Positions 9,005 to 19,502 of a DNA stretch of 64,000 nucleotides are shown in pieces. Source of the stretch: Methanobrevibacter sp. V74 (GTDB lineage Archaea > Methanobacteriota > Methanobacteria > Methanobacteriales > Methanobacteriaceae); contig NZ_CAUJAN010000002.1 in assembly GCF_963082495.1 (NCBI RefSeq), positions 248,001-312,000 on the forward strand. The letters are read 5' to 3'. Under the pieces are notes generated by a model that was given only the letters and a program-made list of their open reading frames with translations, was not told the DNA's origin and made no database searches. Made by a program: the position numbers and the translations under genes. Numbering within the stretch: position 1 is the first letter of the stretch; every line of letters starts with the position of its first letter.

Positions 9005-11876
9005 AACACCGCTTCAATATTTTAAAATACTCACCATCACCACCATAATCAATCCACATAGTATAATTATTAGGTTTTAATACATCAGGAATAGTAAAAC
9101 TGCACTCAGAATCTTTCAGACCCAATATAACTTTCTTATTATTATATCTCAAAGTTATATTCCCAGTCGGTTGCATGGTGAGATTTCCATTGATTTTCAC
9201 ATGAAACGTTATATTCCCATCATTATATGTTATATTATTATAACATACATCCATTTCAGCAAATTCTTTACCCACATCAACCAAAGCACTACTCTTAAAA
9301 TTCAAAATATTACTATAAATAACATATTCACCTTTAACATGAGTATAATTGAAACTAAACGTATACTTATCTTTTAAAAGAGTGGTTATATTCTTATACT
9401 CACCATTCTCATCAATTGTTGTAATAGTTGTATTTAACCCCGGTGTTAATAACTTATCCCAATCATTAAAAACCATATAATCAACACCATTAGTCAAACC
9501 CAAAGACAAAGTAATATTCCTAGTTTCATTAAGCTTAATCGGAACATACTCATCAAAATAAGGAACAAAATAATAATTAGGATTCGCATGTATAATAACA
9601 CTAGACGGATTCAAACAGTAGAAATTATAATTAATATTGCATACTCCATCCATAGTATTATATAAAAGGCTACATAGACCATATACTCCTGAATAGTATT
9701 CTGTGTTTATCATGTAATTGTACATGTATGTTAACTTTCCAGTATTATATATATTAATTGAACCCTCAAGTCTATCATTTTCTGCTGGTCGATTATTGTC
9801 AAGAATACAACCAGTTATTTTCATTTCTCCATCGTTTTTAATGAGTCCATAAAATACATGCCAGTTATTATTGGTTTTTTTGTAAATATAATTGTTTTTA
9901 ATAATAGATTTGGTTATATTCATTTTAGCATTTTTATAATTATAAATTACACCAGAATATACTTCAACAATATATACAAATATTTGACCATCAGGTTGTT
10001 CAACATAGTTACGCTTATCATCAGCACGCCCATGGCTTTGTATAATTTCACAGTTTTCAATATTTGCAACATTATTATTCCATACAGCTGCACCAACACC
10101 ATTACATTCACTAAATATTGTATTATTAATATTTAATTGATTATTATTATAGATACCTCCACATTTATTTATTACAGCATTATTTACGGTTAATACTCCA
10201 TTATTATATATTACTCTTCCTGTGGATCCATTTATTAATGTATTGTTTATGTTTAGTGTTTCTGCATTGTATAATGTTCCACCATTCCTTCCAGTGATTT
10301 TCTGGAATGTGGAGTTTAATATTGTTAAATCCTTGTTGTTGTATATTGCTCCACCATCTCTTCCAGTTATTGTATTAAATGAGCAATTTTCAATGAGAAT
10401 ATTGTTATTGTTATATATTGCCCCACCATCTCTTCCAGTTATTGTATTAAATGAGCAATTTTCAATGAGAATATTGTTATTGTTATATATTGCCCCACCA
10501 TCAACGGGTTTACTTACTATATGAATACCATCATATACAGTTTTAATTCTATAGTTATTATAAAAATATTCATGATTTATTTGTTGGTTAGTGGATTTTA
10601 CTTCTATTGTTGAAGTAGTTGAAGATAATATGTTATTGAATATTGTATTTCTTTGTATTATATTTCCCTCATTATAAATTATCCTATAGTTTATATTGGT
10701 GAAATTCACATTATTAAGCGATAATTCCGCCCTATTGTAAATTATTCCCTTTAATATATTAGCATCTAACGCTAGATTGAGGAGCATTAAAGTATTTTTG
10801 AATTGTGTATTTGTTATTTTTAAGTTTCCGTTGTTGGTTATTAACCCATTTTCATTTGTGGTGGGCACTTGGTAGTATTGGTTAATATTTTCTATTTTAC
10901 AATTTATAATTTCTAATTCAGCATCATTTTTTATTAAACCTATACTATTTTCTTTAAATGTACAGTTTATTAATTGTAGTTTTCCTTTATTTGAGATTAT
11001 GTAGTGGTTGTTTCCACTGAATGTTAAATTAATTAAGGTTATCTGTATGTTATTGTTTACTTCAAGTAGTGTTTTTGTTTTTTGAAGTATGAATGATGCA
11101 TTGTTTCCTATGATGGTGATGTTTTTATTGATTTGTAATGTTTCAACATCATCTTGTATGAATTGTATGTTGTTTAATTTTATTGTTCCATTATTTTTAG
11201 CTTGTTCTATTGCTTTTTTTAGGGATTTTACACTATTGTTCCAAGTTCCATTTGAAGAAATATTGTTATCTACTAGTATTTGTGTATTATTTAAGTTATT
11301 TATTATTGTATTTATGTATTTTTTGAAGTATAATGGATTAGAATATGTATGGAATAGGTGCGTTGTTAGGTGACTATTTTCATGAACGGTGTAATTAAAT
11401 AGTATATCTGCATGATATTGTTTCCATGTTTTTATTTCAGGTAAGTTTTGTTCTCCAATATTTATTTTTTTGATTATGGTGTTGTTTTCATAAATTGTGA
11501 CGTTGTGTGTGGGAAATTCTCCATCGTGTTCCGTTGCTAAAAATGTTAAGTGCATATTTATTGTTATGTTTCCAGTTGTTTCAAAATTTGTTGTGTCATT
11601 CACTGTTAATGTAATTATTGTGTTCCATGGTTCGAATTTTCTTAGTATTTCTTCATTATTTTTTTTTAATATGTCTTGTTGATTTATATTTTGCTTATGT
11701 TGTGATAGTGCATCTTTCATATTTCCGGTGGCATCTATCGTATTTTCATTAAATTGTATTATATTTTCGTCTGTTGATTCTAAGGTTTGGTTGTCGTTTT
11801 CGGTTGCATTAATACTAGTTATATTTACTAATATTATTAGGATCAAAATAATTATAAAATATTTTTTTATTCTCAT
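8988..11876 (-). CDS. Adhesin-like protein, N-terminal part (signal peptide and beta-helix)
   Basis: This 962-residue fragment begins with a hydrophobic signal peptide (MRIKKYFIIILILIILVNIT, cleavage likely near SINA). Residues about 200-700 form a beta-helix of short Asn/Ile repeats (IYNNNNILIENCSFNTI), including a perfect 24-residue duplication. The first Ig-like unit follows, ending at WIDYGGDGEYF before the premature stop at 8988. If translated it would be a secreted, truncated adhesin without a C-terminal anchor. The promoter probably lies in 11877-12065, shared with the divergent adhesin. Confidence 0.6.
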   Translation of the reverse strand: MRIKKYFIIILILIILVNITSINATENDNQTLESTDENIIQFNENTIDATGNMKDALSQHKQNINQQDILKKNNEEILRKFEPWNTIITLTVNDTTNFETTGNITINMHLTFLATEHDGEFPTHNVTIYENNTIIKKINIGEQNLPEIKTWKQYHADILFNYTVHENSHLTTHLFHTYSNPLYFKKYINTIINNLNNTQILVDNNISSNGTWNNSVKSLKKAIEQAKNNGTIKLNNIQFIQDDVETLQINKNITIIGNNASFILQKTKTLLEVNNNIQITLINLTFSGNNHYIISNKGKLQLINCTFKENSIGLIKNDAELEIINCKIENINQYYQVPTTNENGLITNNGNLKITNTQFKNTLMLLNLALDANILKGIIYNRAELSLNNVNFTNINYRIIYNEGNIIQRNTIFNNILSSTTSTIEVKSTNQQINHEYFYNNYRIKTVYDGIHIVSKPVDGGAIYNNNNILIENCSFNTITGRDGGAIYNNNNILIENCSFNTITGRDGGAIYNNKDLTILNSTFQKITGRNGGTLYNAETLNINNTLINGSTGRVIYNNGVLTVNNAVINKCGGIYNNNQLNINNTIFSECNGVGAAVWNNNVANIENCEIIQSHGRADDKRNYVEQPDGQIFVYIVEVYSGVIYNYKNAKMNITKSIIKNNYIYKKTNNNWHVFYGLIKNDGEMKITGCILDNNRPAENDRLEGSINIYNTGKLTYMYNYMINTEYYSGVYGLCSLLYNTMDGVCNINYNFYCLNPSSVIIHANPNYYFVPYFDEYVPIKLNETRNITLSLGLTNGVDYMVFNDWDKLLTPGLNTTITTIDENGEYKNITTLLKDKYTFSFNYTHVKGEYVIYSNILNFKSSALVDVGKEFAEMDVCYNNITYNDGNITFHVKINGNLTMQPTGNITLRYNNKKVILGLKDSECSFTIPDVLKPNNYTMWIDYGGDGEYFKILKRCFVFCV
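10351..10494 (-). repeat. Two tandem 72-bp repeats in the adhesin beta-helix
   Basis: Two adjacent 72-bp units (10351-10422 and 10423-10494) look identical over their length and encode a 24-residue rung, GGAIYNNNNILIENCSFNTI plus TGRD. Diverged copies follow on either side (IYNNKDLTILNSTFQKITGR). The identity suggests a recent duplication and a site of repeat-number variation. Confidence 0.8.
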
Positions 11877-12065
11877 TTTTCACATTCCCCATTATACCCC
11901 TTCTTAAAATATGTAATTTTTCATTCCTATTTTACTATAAGTAAAGATAGAATTATATACCTTTCCCAATATATTATAGATTATTAGATATAATTATTAA
12001 AATATTGTTAACAAATTATCTTAATAAAATATCTAATATCAAATAATATTAAATAGGAGATATTT
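11877..12065. promoter_or_regulatory. Divergent adhesin promoter region
   Basis: The 189-bp spacer between the two divergent adhesin genes is nearly pure A/T with several TATA-like stretches (for example TATATA near 11954 and TATAATTATTAAAATATT near 11990). Which box serves which gene cannot be settled by eye. The plus-strand gene has a clear ribosome-binding site, AGGAGAT, at about 12055. Confidence 0.4.
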
Positions 12066-15000
12066 ATGAAAAAAATGCTTTTATTAATTGTTTTCATGAT
12101 GTTTTTTGTAGGAATATCCTGTGTTTCAGCAGAAAACATGAATGAAATAGGTGCTTCATCATCGGATGATGTGATTTCTCTAGATGATGATTCAAATTTT
12201 ATTGTTGCAAAAGAGGTTAATGAAACTAACTTAAATACAGATTCATTTGAAATAAATAATGAAAATTCAATTTCTAGTTCATATAATACAAATTTACAAG
12301 AGTTAAATCAAAACGATATTGTAAAAACAGACGAATTATTAAAAAAATCAAATAATCAATCAAATAGAATCTTAAAAGAAGATAATGATGGAAATGGATT
12401 GTTAGGTGATGGTGTTAATTTAAAACACATTTATGTTTCACCAAATGGTAATGGCAGTGGTTTAGATGAGAATACTCCGGGAGATTTTATAACAATATTA
12501 AAAAATATTGAAGATAATACTGTTATCCATATGCTTAATGGAAATTATACACTTTTAAATATTACTCCCTATTGGGATGGAAATTTCTATCATTATATTA
12601 AAATTGAATCAAAGAATAATATAAGTATTATTGGAGAAAATCCAGATAAAGTAAAAATAATATTTTCCAAACTAAACCAAAAAAAATACAGACCAGCATT
12701 AATATTTAGTTTGATTAATAATAATAATTTTAAATTTGAAAATATTACATTTAGTGCTACTAAAGATGATCCCAAAATAAGAATGTTGCGTTCTTATTTC
12801 TGGTTGAATAGGCATAGTTATATTTTTGAAAATTGTAGATTTATAAATGCCCGTTCAGAACAAGCACTTATGGAAAGGTGTTGGATTACTAATCTAACTA
12901 TTAATAATTGTTATTTTACCTCCACGGATGGAGAACTTATAGGATATGAAATTATGGGAGGTGTTGATGGAATAGTTTTAATAAATAATACTATTTTTAA
13001 AAATTGTTGCAGATATCCTGACGGTAAACTAATACTTGTTGGTAATTGTAGTATTTTCAATTCTCAATTTCTAGAATATGAAAACAATTATTTAATTGAT
13101 CTATATGGAGGCAATTTAACTATTGAAAATAATACTTTTGATCGCCCATATATTATTACTCTTACCGAGGATTATGGCACCTATCCTAATTGTAAAAATT
13201 TCCGTTCACATTCCACTCTTACTTTTTTAAATGGTGAGGATAGTGTTAATGTTACTTGTGGTGATGTTATTAATCTTAATGCTTCTTTAGTTGATGATTC
13301 AGGTAATATTCTTAGTCTTTATAAATTGAGATTCACTCTTTTCGAAAAAAACCTTGCATATACTAAGGGAGTTTATAATATGGAAGTTACTGTTCCTGAT
13401 GTGCCTGGTGAATACTACCTTGATGTTAATGATGAAATGTTTACCAAATACCTAGGCAACTGCACTGTAAAAATTCCTACTTTTATTGTTAAAGAAGCCC
13501 CTACATTCACATTCGAAGATAAAAACAATAGCATTTATGGTGAAGAAGTTATTATTAACATAGATTCACCAGACATTGAAAATGGAAAATTAACTTTCAC
13601 TTTTAACAATACAAAAATCATTAAAAATTTCACCAACAATCACTGCAGCATTAATCTAGGAGTATTACCTGCCGGAAAATACACCATTAACGCTTACTAT
13701 GCAGGTGATGAAACATTCGGCGCAAAATCATACTCAAAAACATACGAAGTAAACAAAGCAGAATCAACAATTACATTAACCAAAAATAAAGTTAATGCCA
13801 TCAAAGAAAACGGTGAAGTTGGATTCTACTTCAGCCTAACTGAAATTGACAATGAAAACACAATAGGAATTATTTTACCAAACAATGCAACCGGCAAATT
13901 AACATTTAAAATAAACAACAATACCAAAATCATAGATATCAATAAAAGAAAAGTACTATTAGGCACTTTAGACAATGGCAATTACACCATTACCGTTAAA
14001 TATAATGGTGATAATAATTACAATGAAAGCGAAGAGTATAATTTTACCCTAATCAACAATAAACCAAATGTTAATTTAACCCTAAATTACAATAATATAA
14101 GTTATACAAATCCATTTAACATCAATGTAACTTTAAACCAAAACGTGGTTAAAAACACCATCCTGTTTGAAGTTAGGGATTTAGAAGGTAATCTTATTAA
14201 CTCCACCACCGGAATTATTAACAATAAAATCGCCAGCGCCACTTTCACTGGTTTAAACGCTGGAGAGTATAATATTGTTGCTATTTATGAAGGTGATGAA
14301 ACTTATTGCAATTCCATTGTAAGTCAAAGATTTAAAGTTGATAAAATCGATTTAGAATCATTTACTTTAAAAACAGAAAAAACAATTAGTATTTATGATA
14401 ACATTAAAGTGGAAGCTTTAATCCCAGTAAATGTAACAGGCACTGTAACTTTCAGATTAAATGGTTATTATGAAATAACTGCTGATCTTTCCAATAATCA
14501 CGCTGAAGCCATTTTCAACAGTTTAAGTGAAGGCAACTACACAATATATGCAATCTTCAACGGTGATAACAATTATAACCCCCACGAAGAGAACATTAAC
14601 ATTAGCGTTGTTAAAGCTGATGTTAATTTAAATATATCTGTTGATGATGTCGATTGGGGAAACGACCTAGTAGTAGTCGTTAAAACTGATCCTAGATTCA
14701 CAGGCAATGCAAGTATTAAATTAGATGATTTGGAAAAAATAGTTGAAATCACAGAAGGCATAGGTAATGCTACATTCACTAATCTTAAAGCAGGCACTTA
14801 TACTATTGTTGTCAGGATTAATGAAACTGAATTTTTCAACTCCACACAAAAAAACACAACTGCAACCGTTAATAAAGTGAATTCCACTTTAACCCTAGAT
14901 GATGAAATTACATTTAACTACGGAGAAACTGGCCTAACCACAGTAGAATATACCGGTGCAACAAACATTACAGCAGAAGTGACAGAACACCCTGAAGCAA

Positions 15001-16463
15001 CAATTAGCATTGAAAACAATAAAATCATTATTTCCAATCTAAACGCAGGAAAATACACATTAAAAGTCACAACAATACCTGATGAAAACCACACCAGTAT
15101 AGATAAAACAACACAAATCACCGTCAATAAATTGGATTCCAATTTAACCCTAGGTGATGAAATTATCTTTAACTACGGAGAAACTGGCCTAACCACCGTA
15201 GAATATACCGGTGCAACAAACATTACAGCAGAAGTAACAGACCACCCTGAAGCAACAATTAGCATTGAAAACAATAAAATCATTATTTCCAATCTAAACA
15301 CAGGAAAATACACATTAAAAGTCACAACAATACCTGATGAAAACCACAATAGCATATATGGAACAATCAACATTACAGTAAATAAAGTAAACGCCATTCT
15401 TGATATTAGAAATGAAATCATATACAATTACGGAGGCGTTGGTTACTGTGATATCTACTCTAGTGGCGTTGATGATTTAATCTTAAGTATTGTTGATCAT
15501 CCAGAAGCAATAATCAAAATTAACGAGAACGGCATTGTTAACCTTACCGGTTTAAATGCTGGATCATATATTTTAGAAGTTGTTGCTGTTCCCGACAACA
15601 ATCATAATCAGGTTACCGGCAAAACTAATGTTACCGTTAATAAAATTGACTCCAAACTCACCATTCCAAATATAATATTCAATTATGGTGAATCAGGTAA
15701 TGTCACCGCCAATGTTTCAAATGCCACAGGCCTTAGCAATGTTAGTGTCATAGGACATCCTGAAGCAGACATTAAAATTAATGGTTTCAAAATAATCGTT
15801 TCAGGTTTGAACATAGGCACCTATACTTTAACAGCCACTACAATTGTAGACAATAATTATAACCCAGTTACAGTTAACACTAACATCGTGGTTAACAAAC
15901 TACCTACAGTAATTAGTGTAAATAATGTTAATACAGTTTACGACAGTTCCGGCAAGATCATCGTCACCTTAAAAGATATTAACGGCAATACCTTATCCGG
16001 CGAAAGTGTAACTGTTAAAGTAGGCAGTATTTCTAAAACTTTAATTACTAATGCTAAAGGTCAAGTTAGTGTTAATGTTGCAAGTTTAGTTCCTAAAAAT
16101 TACATTGCAAGTATTATTTTTGCAGGTAATGATAAATTAAACATGTCTTCAAATACCGCAAAAGTAACCATCAATAAAGCAACCCCTAAACTAACAACAA
16201 AAACTTTAAAGACAAAAACTAAAACAAAAATAAAAAAAGTTACCATAACTTTAAAAAACAACGGCAAAAGTCTTAAAAAAGTCAAAGTTACTTTAAAAAT
16301 CAAAGGTAAACTTTATAAAGCAAAAACCAATAATAAAGGTGTTGCTAAATTTAAAGTAACCAAATTAAACAAAAAAGGAACATACAAAGGCACTGTTAAA
16401 TTCACAGGCAATACCTACTTCAAAGCTGTAAGTAAAAAAGTAAAAATTATTGTAAAAAAATAG
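12066..16463 (+). CDS. Adhesin-like secreted surface protein, 1465 aa
   Basis: The protein has a signal peptide (MKKMLLLIVFMMFFVGISCV, cleavage near SAEN), an Asn/Ser-rich linker to about residue 120, and a beta-helix region (about 120-390). About ten Ig-like repeats follow, with motifs such as YAGDETFGAKSYS and YNGDNNYNESEEY. It ends in a strongly basic segment (KLTTKTLKTKTKTKIKKVTI and on) that probably contacts the pseudomurein wall. Start choice is supported by AGGAGAT six bases upstream. An 85-codon unit is repeated almost identically at 14914 and 15169. It is intact, unlike its divergent partner. The family is known as adhesin-like proteins of Methanobrevibacter; a ligand cannot be inferred. 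Confidence 0.85.
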   Translation: MKKMLLLIVFMMFFVGISCVSAENMNEIGASSSDDVISLDDDSNFIVAKEVNETNLNTDSFEINNENSISSSYNTNLQELNQNDIVKTDELLKKSNNQSNRILKEDNDGNGLLGDGVNLKHIYVSPNGNGSGLDENTPGDFITILKNIEDNTVIHMLNGNYTLLNITPYWDGNFYHYIKIESKNNISIIGENPDKVKIIFSKLNQKKYRPALIFSLINNNNFKFENITFSATKDDPKIRMLRSYFWLNRHSYIFENCRFINARSEQALMERCWITNLTINNCYFTSTDGELIGYEIMGGVDGIVLINNTIFKNCCRYPDGKLILVGNCSIFNSQFLEYENNYLIDLYGGNLTIENNTFDRPYIITLTEDYGTYPNCKNFRSHSTLTFLNGEDSVNVTCGDVINLNASLVDDSGNILSLYKLRFTLFEKNLAYTKGVYNMEVTVPDVPGEYYLDVNDEMFTKYLGNCTVKIPTFIVKEAPTFTFEDKNNSIYGEEVIINIDSPDIENGKLTFTFNNTKIIKNFTNNHCSINLGVLPAGKYTINAYYAGDETFGAKSYSKTYEVNKAESTITLTKNKVNAIKENGEVGFYFSLTEIDNENTIGIILPNNATGKLTFKINNNTKIIDINKRKVLLGTLDNGNYTITVKYNGDNNYNESEEYNFTLINNKPNVNLTLNYNNISYTNPFNINVTLNQNVVKNTILFEVRDLEGNLINSTTGIINNKIASATFTGLNAGEYNIVAIYEGDETYCNSIVSQRFKVDKIDLESFTLKTEKTISIYDNIKVEALIPVNVTGTVTFRLNGYYEITADLSNNHAEAIFNSLSEGNYTIYAIFNGDNNYNPHEENINISVVKADVNLNISVDDVDWGNDLVVVVKTDPRFTGNASIKLDDLEKIVEITEGIGNATFTNLKAGTYTIVVRINETEFFNSTQKNTTATVNKVNSTLTLDDEITFNYGETGLTTVEYTGATNITAEVTEHPEATISIENNKIIISNLNAGKYTLKVTTIPDENHTSIDKTTQITVNKLDSNLTLGDEIIFNYGETGLTTVEYTGATNITAEVTDHPEATISIENNKIIISNLNTGKYTLKVTTIPDENHNSIYGTINITVNKVNAILDIRNEIIYNYGGVGYCDIYSSGVDDLILSIVDHPEAIIKINENGIVNLTGLNAGSYILEVVAVPDNNHNQVTGKTNVTVNKIDSKLTIPNIIFNYGESGNVTANVSNATGLSNVSVIGHPEADIKINGFKIIVSGLNIGTYTLTATTIVDNNYNPVTVNTNIVVNKLPTVISVNNVNTVYDSSGKIIVTLKDINGNTLSGESVTVKVGSISKTLITNAKGQVSVNVASLVPKNYIASIIFAGNDKLNMSSNTAKVTINKATPKLTTKTLKTKTKTKIKKVTITLKNNGKSLKKVKVTLKIKGKLYKAKTNNKGVAKFKVTKLNKKGTYKGTVKFTGNTYFKAVSKKVKIIVKK
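14914..15423 (+). repeat. Two 255-bp repeats in the intact adhesin
   Basis: Units starting at 14914 and 15169 share nearly identical DNA for about 180 bases, encoding NYGETGLTTVEYTGATNITA and the following Ig-like domain, then diverge. A third, more diverged unit starts near 15423 (NYGGVGYCDIYSSGVDDLIL). The pattern indicates growth of the array by recent duplication. Confidence 0.8.
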
Positions 16464-17213
16464 AAAAAACAAACACTTTCTATTTTTTTCTATTTATTTT
16501 TTAAAAAAAACACACACAAAAGGGATTGAAACACTAATATTTACCCAATACTTCATAACATATTCTTATTTTATTATAAAACCAAAATTCCAACCAGACA
16601 TACAAAAAAAAATCCAACCAACAACTTTTAAAATTACACCAAAACACAATTACCAAAAACAATCCTTAACTTAACTATCATAAAGTCTTCTAAAAATAAC
16701 CAAACAAAATAAACATCAAAATATAAATAAAAACAACCCTTTTCCCAACTAACCCAACAGAATCCAAATATAAACAAAAAGAAACCTTTTAGAAACCCTC
16801 TTCTAAAAAACTTGTATGCTGTAAATGTTATATGATACATCTTTGAGTTTTGTTTCTTTATTCTGTAGTCTTGTATTTCCATGTTAAAATTAAAAATAAA
16901 GAATTTATATGACTTATTAGACAACAACTAAATAGATTCGATGTTACCATAAATTTTGATATGGTTTCTACAAGGTTCAAAAAGAAATAAAATTAATTGC
17001 CTACAGCATGATCTTATTAAAATTTCTCTCAACATGCCATATATAATATTTAAATAATAAAATAGAATAGAAGAAACTATTATAAATTTAACACTTAAAA
17101 TTAATTATAACAATGAAAATAAATTCCAGAATCTATTAATTGGTGAAGATTCAATGGTTTTGAAAAAAAAAAAAAAAAATAAAAAAAGAAATAGAGAAAT
17201 TTAATCTCTAAAT
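16464..17213. other. 750-bp AT-rich spacer without a supported gene
   Basis: After the adhesin stop there are oligo-T runs at about 16482-16504 that may end its transcript. The rest is A/T-rich with short frames lacking ribosome-binding sites and family resemblance; the longest is 97 codons on the minus strand, 16634-16927. A 17-base A run at 17163-17179 is described separately. I see no RNA gene or repeat. Confidence 0.5.
17163..17188 (-). terminator. Oligo-T terminator downstream of hdrA
   Basis: On the minus strand the transcript leaving hdrA enters seven T then, after one A, seventeen consecutive T. Such oligo-T tracts terminate archaeal RNA polymerase without needing a hairpin. Confidence 0.6.
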
Positions 17214-19205
17214 CTATTTACCTAAGTCTTCAAGAGCAGCACTGATTTGTGCCATGATTTGCTCGGTTTTGAAGTGTTGTTGGTTCATTGCACCAGATGG
17301 ACAAGCACCTACACAAGTACCACATCCTTTACATAATGCGGAGTTAATTTGTGCAAATTCTTTACCACCTACACCGGTTGCGATAGCAATAGCACCGTAT
17401 GGGCATAATTCAACACATACTTGACAAGCACCACAAATAGTTTCATCGTTAGATGCAATAATAGGTTCGATTTCCACTTCTCCTTGAGCCATTGGGATTG
17501 CTGCTCTGGATGCTGCAGCAGAACCTTGAGCTACGGAGTCAGGAATATCTTTAGGACCTTGAGCTACACCAGCAATGTAAACACCGTCTGTTAAAGTGTC
17601 AACAGGTCTAAGTTTAGGGTGAGCTTCCATATAGAATCCGTCTGCTGATTTGGAAACACCCAAAGTTTGTCTGAGATCGTCAGATCCTTCGGAGTGTTCG
17701 AGACCTACACTTAATACAACTAAATCGTAAGTGTATTCAGTTACCTTACCAAGTAAAGTATCTTCTGCTCTTATAGTTAAGGTTAAATCGTCATTTTCGA
17801 TTATTTGTGCAGGTTTACCTCTGACAAATTCAATACCATATTTTTCTTGAGATGTTTTGTAGAACTCTTCGTAACCTTTACCGAATGCACGGATATCCAT
17901 GTAGTAACAAGTTACTTCAGTATCAGGTTCGTGATCAATACATAATTGAGCGTTTTTCATGGAGTACATACAGCACACTCTTGAACAGTATGGTTTACCA
18001 ATTTGTTCATCTCTGGAACCAACACAGTGGATAAATGCTACACGTTTAGGTTCAATACCATCGGAAGGTTTGATAACATGTCCTCCAGTAGGACCAGATG
18101 CATTAATCATTCTTTCAATTTCCATTGCAGTAATAACGTTGGAAAAACGTCCGTATCCGTATTGATAAATTCCAGAAGGATCAAATGGATCGTAACCGAT
18201 AGCAGCAATAATAGTACCCACTTCTAATTCAATAGTAGATGCTTTTTGGTTGTGATCGATTGCTTCAGGTCCGCAAGCTTGCACACATAAATTACAGTCG
18301 ATACAGTAATCTTTATCAATAGTTGCACATAATGGTACAGCTTGAGGGAATGGAATGTAAGCAGCTTTTACCATACCTACACCTTCATCGTAGTAGTTAG
18401 GTATTTCGATAGGGCAAGCTTCTACACAAGCTCCACATCCGGTACATAAATCTTCATTTACATATCTAGGTTTTTTCTCAACAGTTACTTTGAAGTTTCC
18501 GATGTATCCATCAACCTCTTTAACTTCTGCGTAAGAAATTAATTCGATGTTTTCATGTTTTGCACAGTCTACCATTTTAGGTGCTAAAATACACATTGAA
18601 CAGTCAAGAGTAGGGAATGTTTTATCTAATTGTCCCATTCTTCCACCAATGGTTGGGTTTCTTTCTACCATATAGGTTTTGAATCCCATGTCACCTAAAT
18701 CTAATGCAGTTTGAATACCGCACACTCCACCACCGATAACTAATGCTTTATTATCTACTGCAACTTTAGTAGCTTCTAATGGTTCGAGTAATCTAGCTTT
18801 AGCAACAGCCATACGAGTTAAATCTTTAGCTTTAGCAGTTGCCTCTTCAGGCTGACTCATGTGTACCCAAGAGTCTTGTTCTCTTAAGTTAGCAAATTCA
18901 AATAAGAATTTGTTTAATCCTGCTTCTTCTACACATCTACGGAAAGTAGGTTCGTGAAGACGAGGAGAACATGCTGCAACAACAATTCTGTTTAAGTTTT
19001 TCTCTTTGATGTCCTCTTGAATCATTGCTTGACCTGGGTCGGAACACATATATTTGTAGTCAGTTGCATATACTACGTCAGGTAAAGTTCTAGCGTATTC
19101 AGCAACATCAGGACAGTCGACTACTCCCCCAATGTTCACACCACAGTGACAGACGTAAACACCTATCCTTAATTCTTCATTATTATCTCTTTTTTCTTCT
19201 GCCAT
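17214..19205 (-). CDS. hdrA: CoB-CoM heterodisulfide reductase subunit A
   Basis: HdrA is the FAD- and iron-sulfur subunit of the cytosolic HdrABC-MvhADG complex, which bifurcates electrons from H2 to ferredoxin and to the CoM-CoB heterodisulfide at the end of methanogenesis. The 663 residues match the family length. Visible are the N-terminal Cys region ([13 protein letters not shown]), the FAD-binding GGGVCG at 158-163, DCSMC at 201-205, and four ferredoxin-type clusters: [35 protein letters not shown] and [12 protein letters not shown]. The start has AAGGTGA six bases upstream. The gene stands alone, with hdrB and hdrC elsewhere, as is common in Methanobacteriales. Codon use looks like that of a highly expressed gene. 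No selenocysteine is apparent. Confidence 0.97.
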   Translation of the reverse strand: MAEEKRDNNEELRIGVYVCHCGVNIGGVVDCPDVAEYARTLPDVVYATDYKYMCSDPGQAMIQEDIKEKNLNRIVVAACSPRLHEPTFRRCVEEAGLNKFLFEFANLREQDSWVHMSQPEEATAKAKDLTRMAVAKARLLEPLEATKVAVDNKALVIGGGVCGIQTALDLGDMGFKTYMVERNPTIGGRMGQLDKTFPTLDCSMCILAPKMVDCAKHENIELISYAEVKEVDGYIGNFKVTVEKKPRYVNEDLCTGCGACVEACPIEIPNYYDEGVGMVKAAYIPFPQAVPLCATIDKDYCIDCNLCVQACGPEAIDHNQKASTIELEVGTIIAAIGYDPFDPSGIYQYGYGRFSNVITAMEIERMINASGPTGGHVIKPSDGIEPKRVAFIHCVGSRDEQIGKPYCSRVCCMYSMKNAQLCIDHEPDTEVTCYYMDIRAFGKGYEEFYKTSQEKYGIEFVRGKPAQIIENDDLTLTIRAEDTLLGKVTEYTYDLVVLSVGLEHSEGSDDLRQTLGVSKSADGFYMEAHPKLRPVDTLTDGVYIAGVAQGPKDIPDSVAQGSAAASRAAIPMAQGEVEIEPIIASNDETICGACQVCVELCPYGAIAIATGVGGKEFAQINSALCKGCGTCVGACPSGAMNQQHFKTEQIMAQISAALEDLGK

Positions 19206-19321
19206 ATTAATTCACCTTGTACAAGTCGTGAAAAATATCTAATATACATAAATTGCAATTTTTAAAAGCAGTTGTAAAAATTTTTACATATTATTAGATA
19301 TACTAATGTAGTTAATACACA

Positions 19322-19329
19322 TTTATAAA
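19322..19329 (-). promoter_or_regulatory. Candidate TATA box for hdrA
   Basis: The minus strand reads GCTTTATAAATG here, which would place a transcription start near 19300 and a leader of about 95 bases. A second candidate (TATATATAAAGG) lies further upstream at about 19352-19366, so the choice is tentative. Confidence 0.35.
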
Positions 19330-19502
19330 GCTTTCTATAAAAATCTTGGAGTAACCTTTATATATAATGAAAAAAAATAGGATTATTTAAATCTTTAAAT
19401 CCAAAATTAAAGCTAAATTTAAATTATTAAGTAAAATAAAGAATATTCTTACTTTTTTAATAAAATAAAAAATTTAAGTTAAGATAAATTTTCCATTTTT
19501 TG

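Larger units (their letters stand above)
6370..11876 (-). pseudogene. Giant adhesin-like surface protein, broken by three frameshifts
   Basis: Four head-to-tail frames of 962, 240, 334 and 304 residues form one adhesin-like protein of about 1835 residues. It has a signal peptide, a parallel beta-helix half with Asn-rich repeats, then a string of Ig-like beta-sandwich repeats, each ending in motifs such as YNGDEIYQ or YGGDSHYSY, and a Lys-rich C-terminus. Each junction can be repaired by one small indel in a short repeat: T6 near 8993-9000, GG or GAGA near 8287-8292, and A5 near 7292-7296 (minus-strand bases). Such proteins are surface-anchored in Methanobrevibacter and thought to mediate attachment. 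The gene diverges from the intact adhesin at 12066. Only the first fragment keeps a signal peptide. Phase variation, decay and sequencing error all remain possible. Confidence 0.75.

Noticed and set aside
10222-10524. 100-codon plus-strand frame with an internal repeat
   Set aside because: The repeat (LLLLYIAPPSLPVIVLNEQF) is the antisense reading of the 72-bp adhesin duplication.
12066-16463. CRISPR-like array in the adhesin repeats
   Set aside because: Repeat units are in-frame, about 255 bp, and encode protein domains; there are no short palindromic repeats or spacers.
16634-16927. 97-codon minus-strand frame in the spacer after the adhesin
   Set aside because: There is no ribosome-binding site or family resemblance, composition is Phe/Lys-biased as expected from A/T-rich DNA, and no neighbour is linked.
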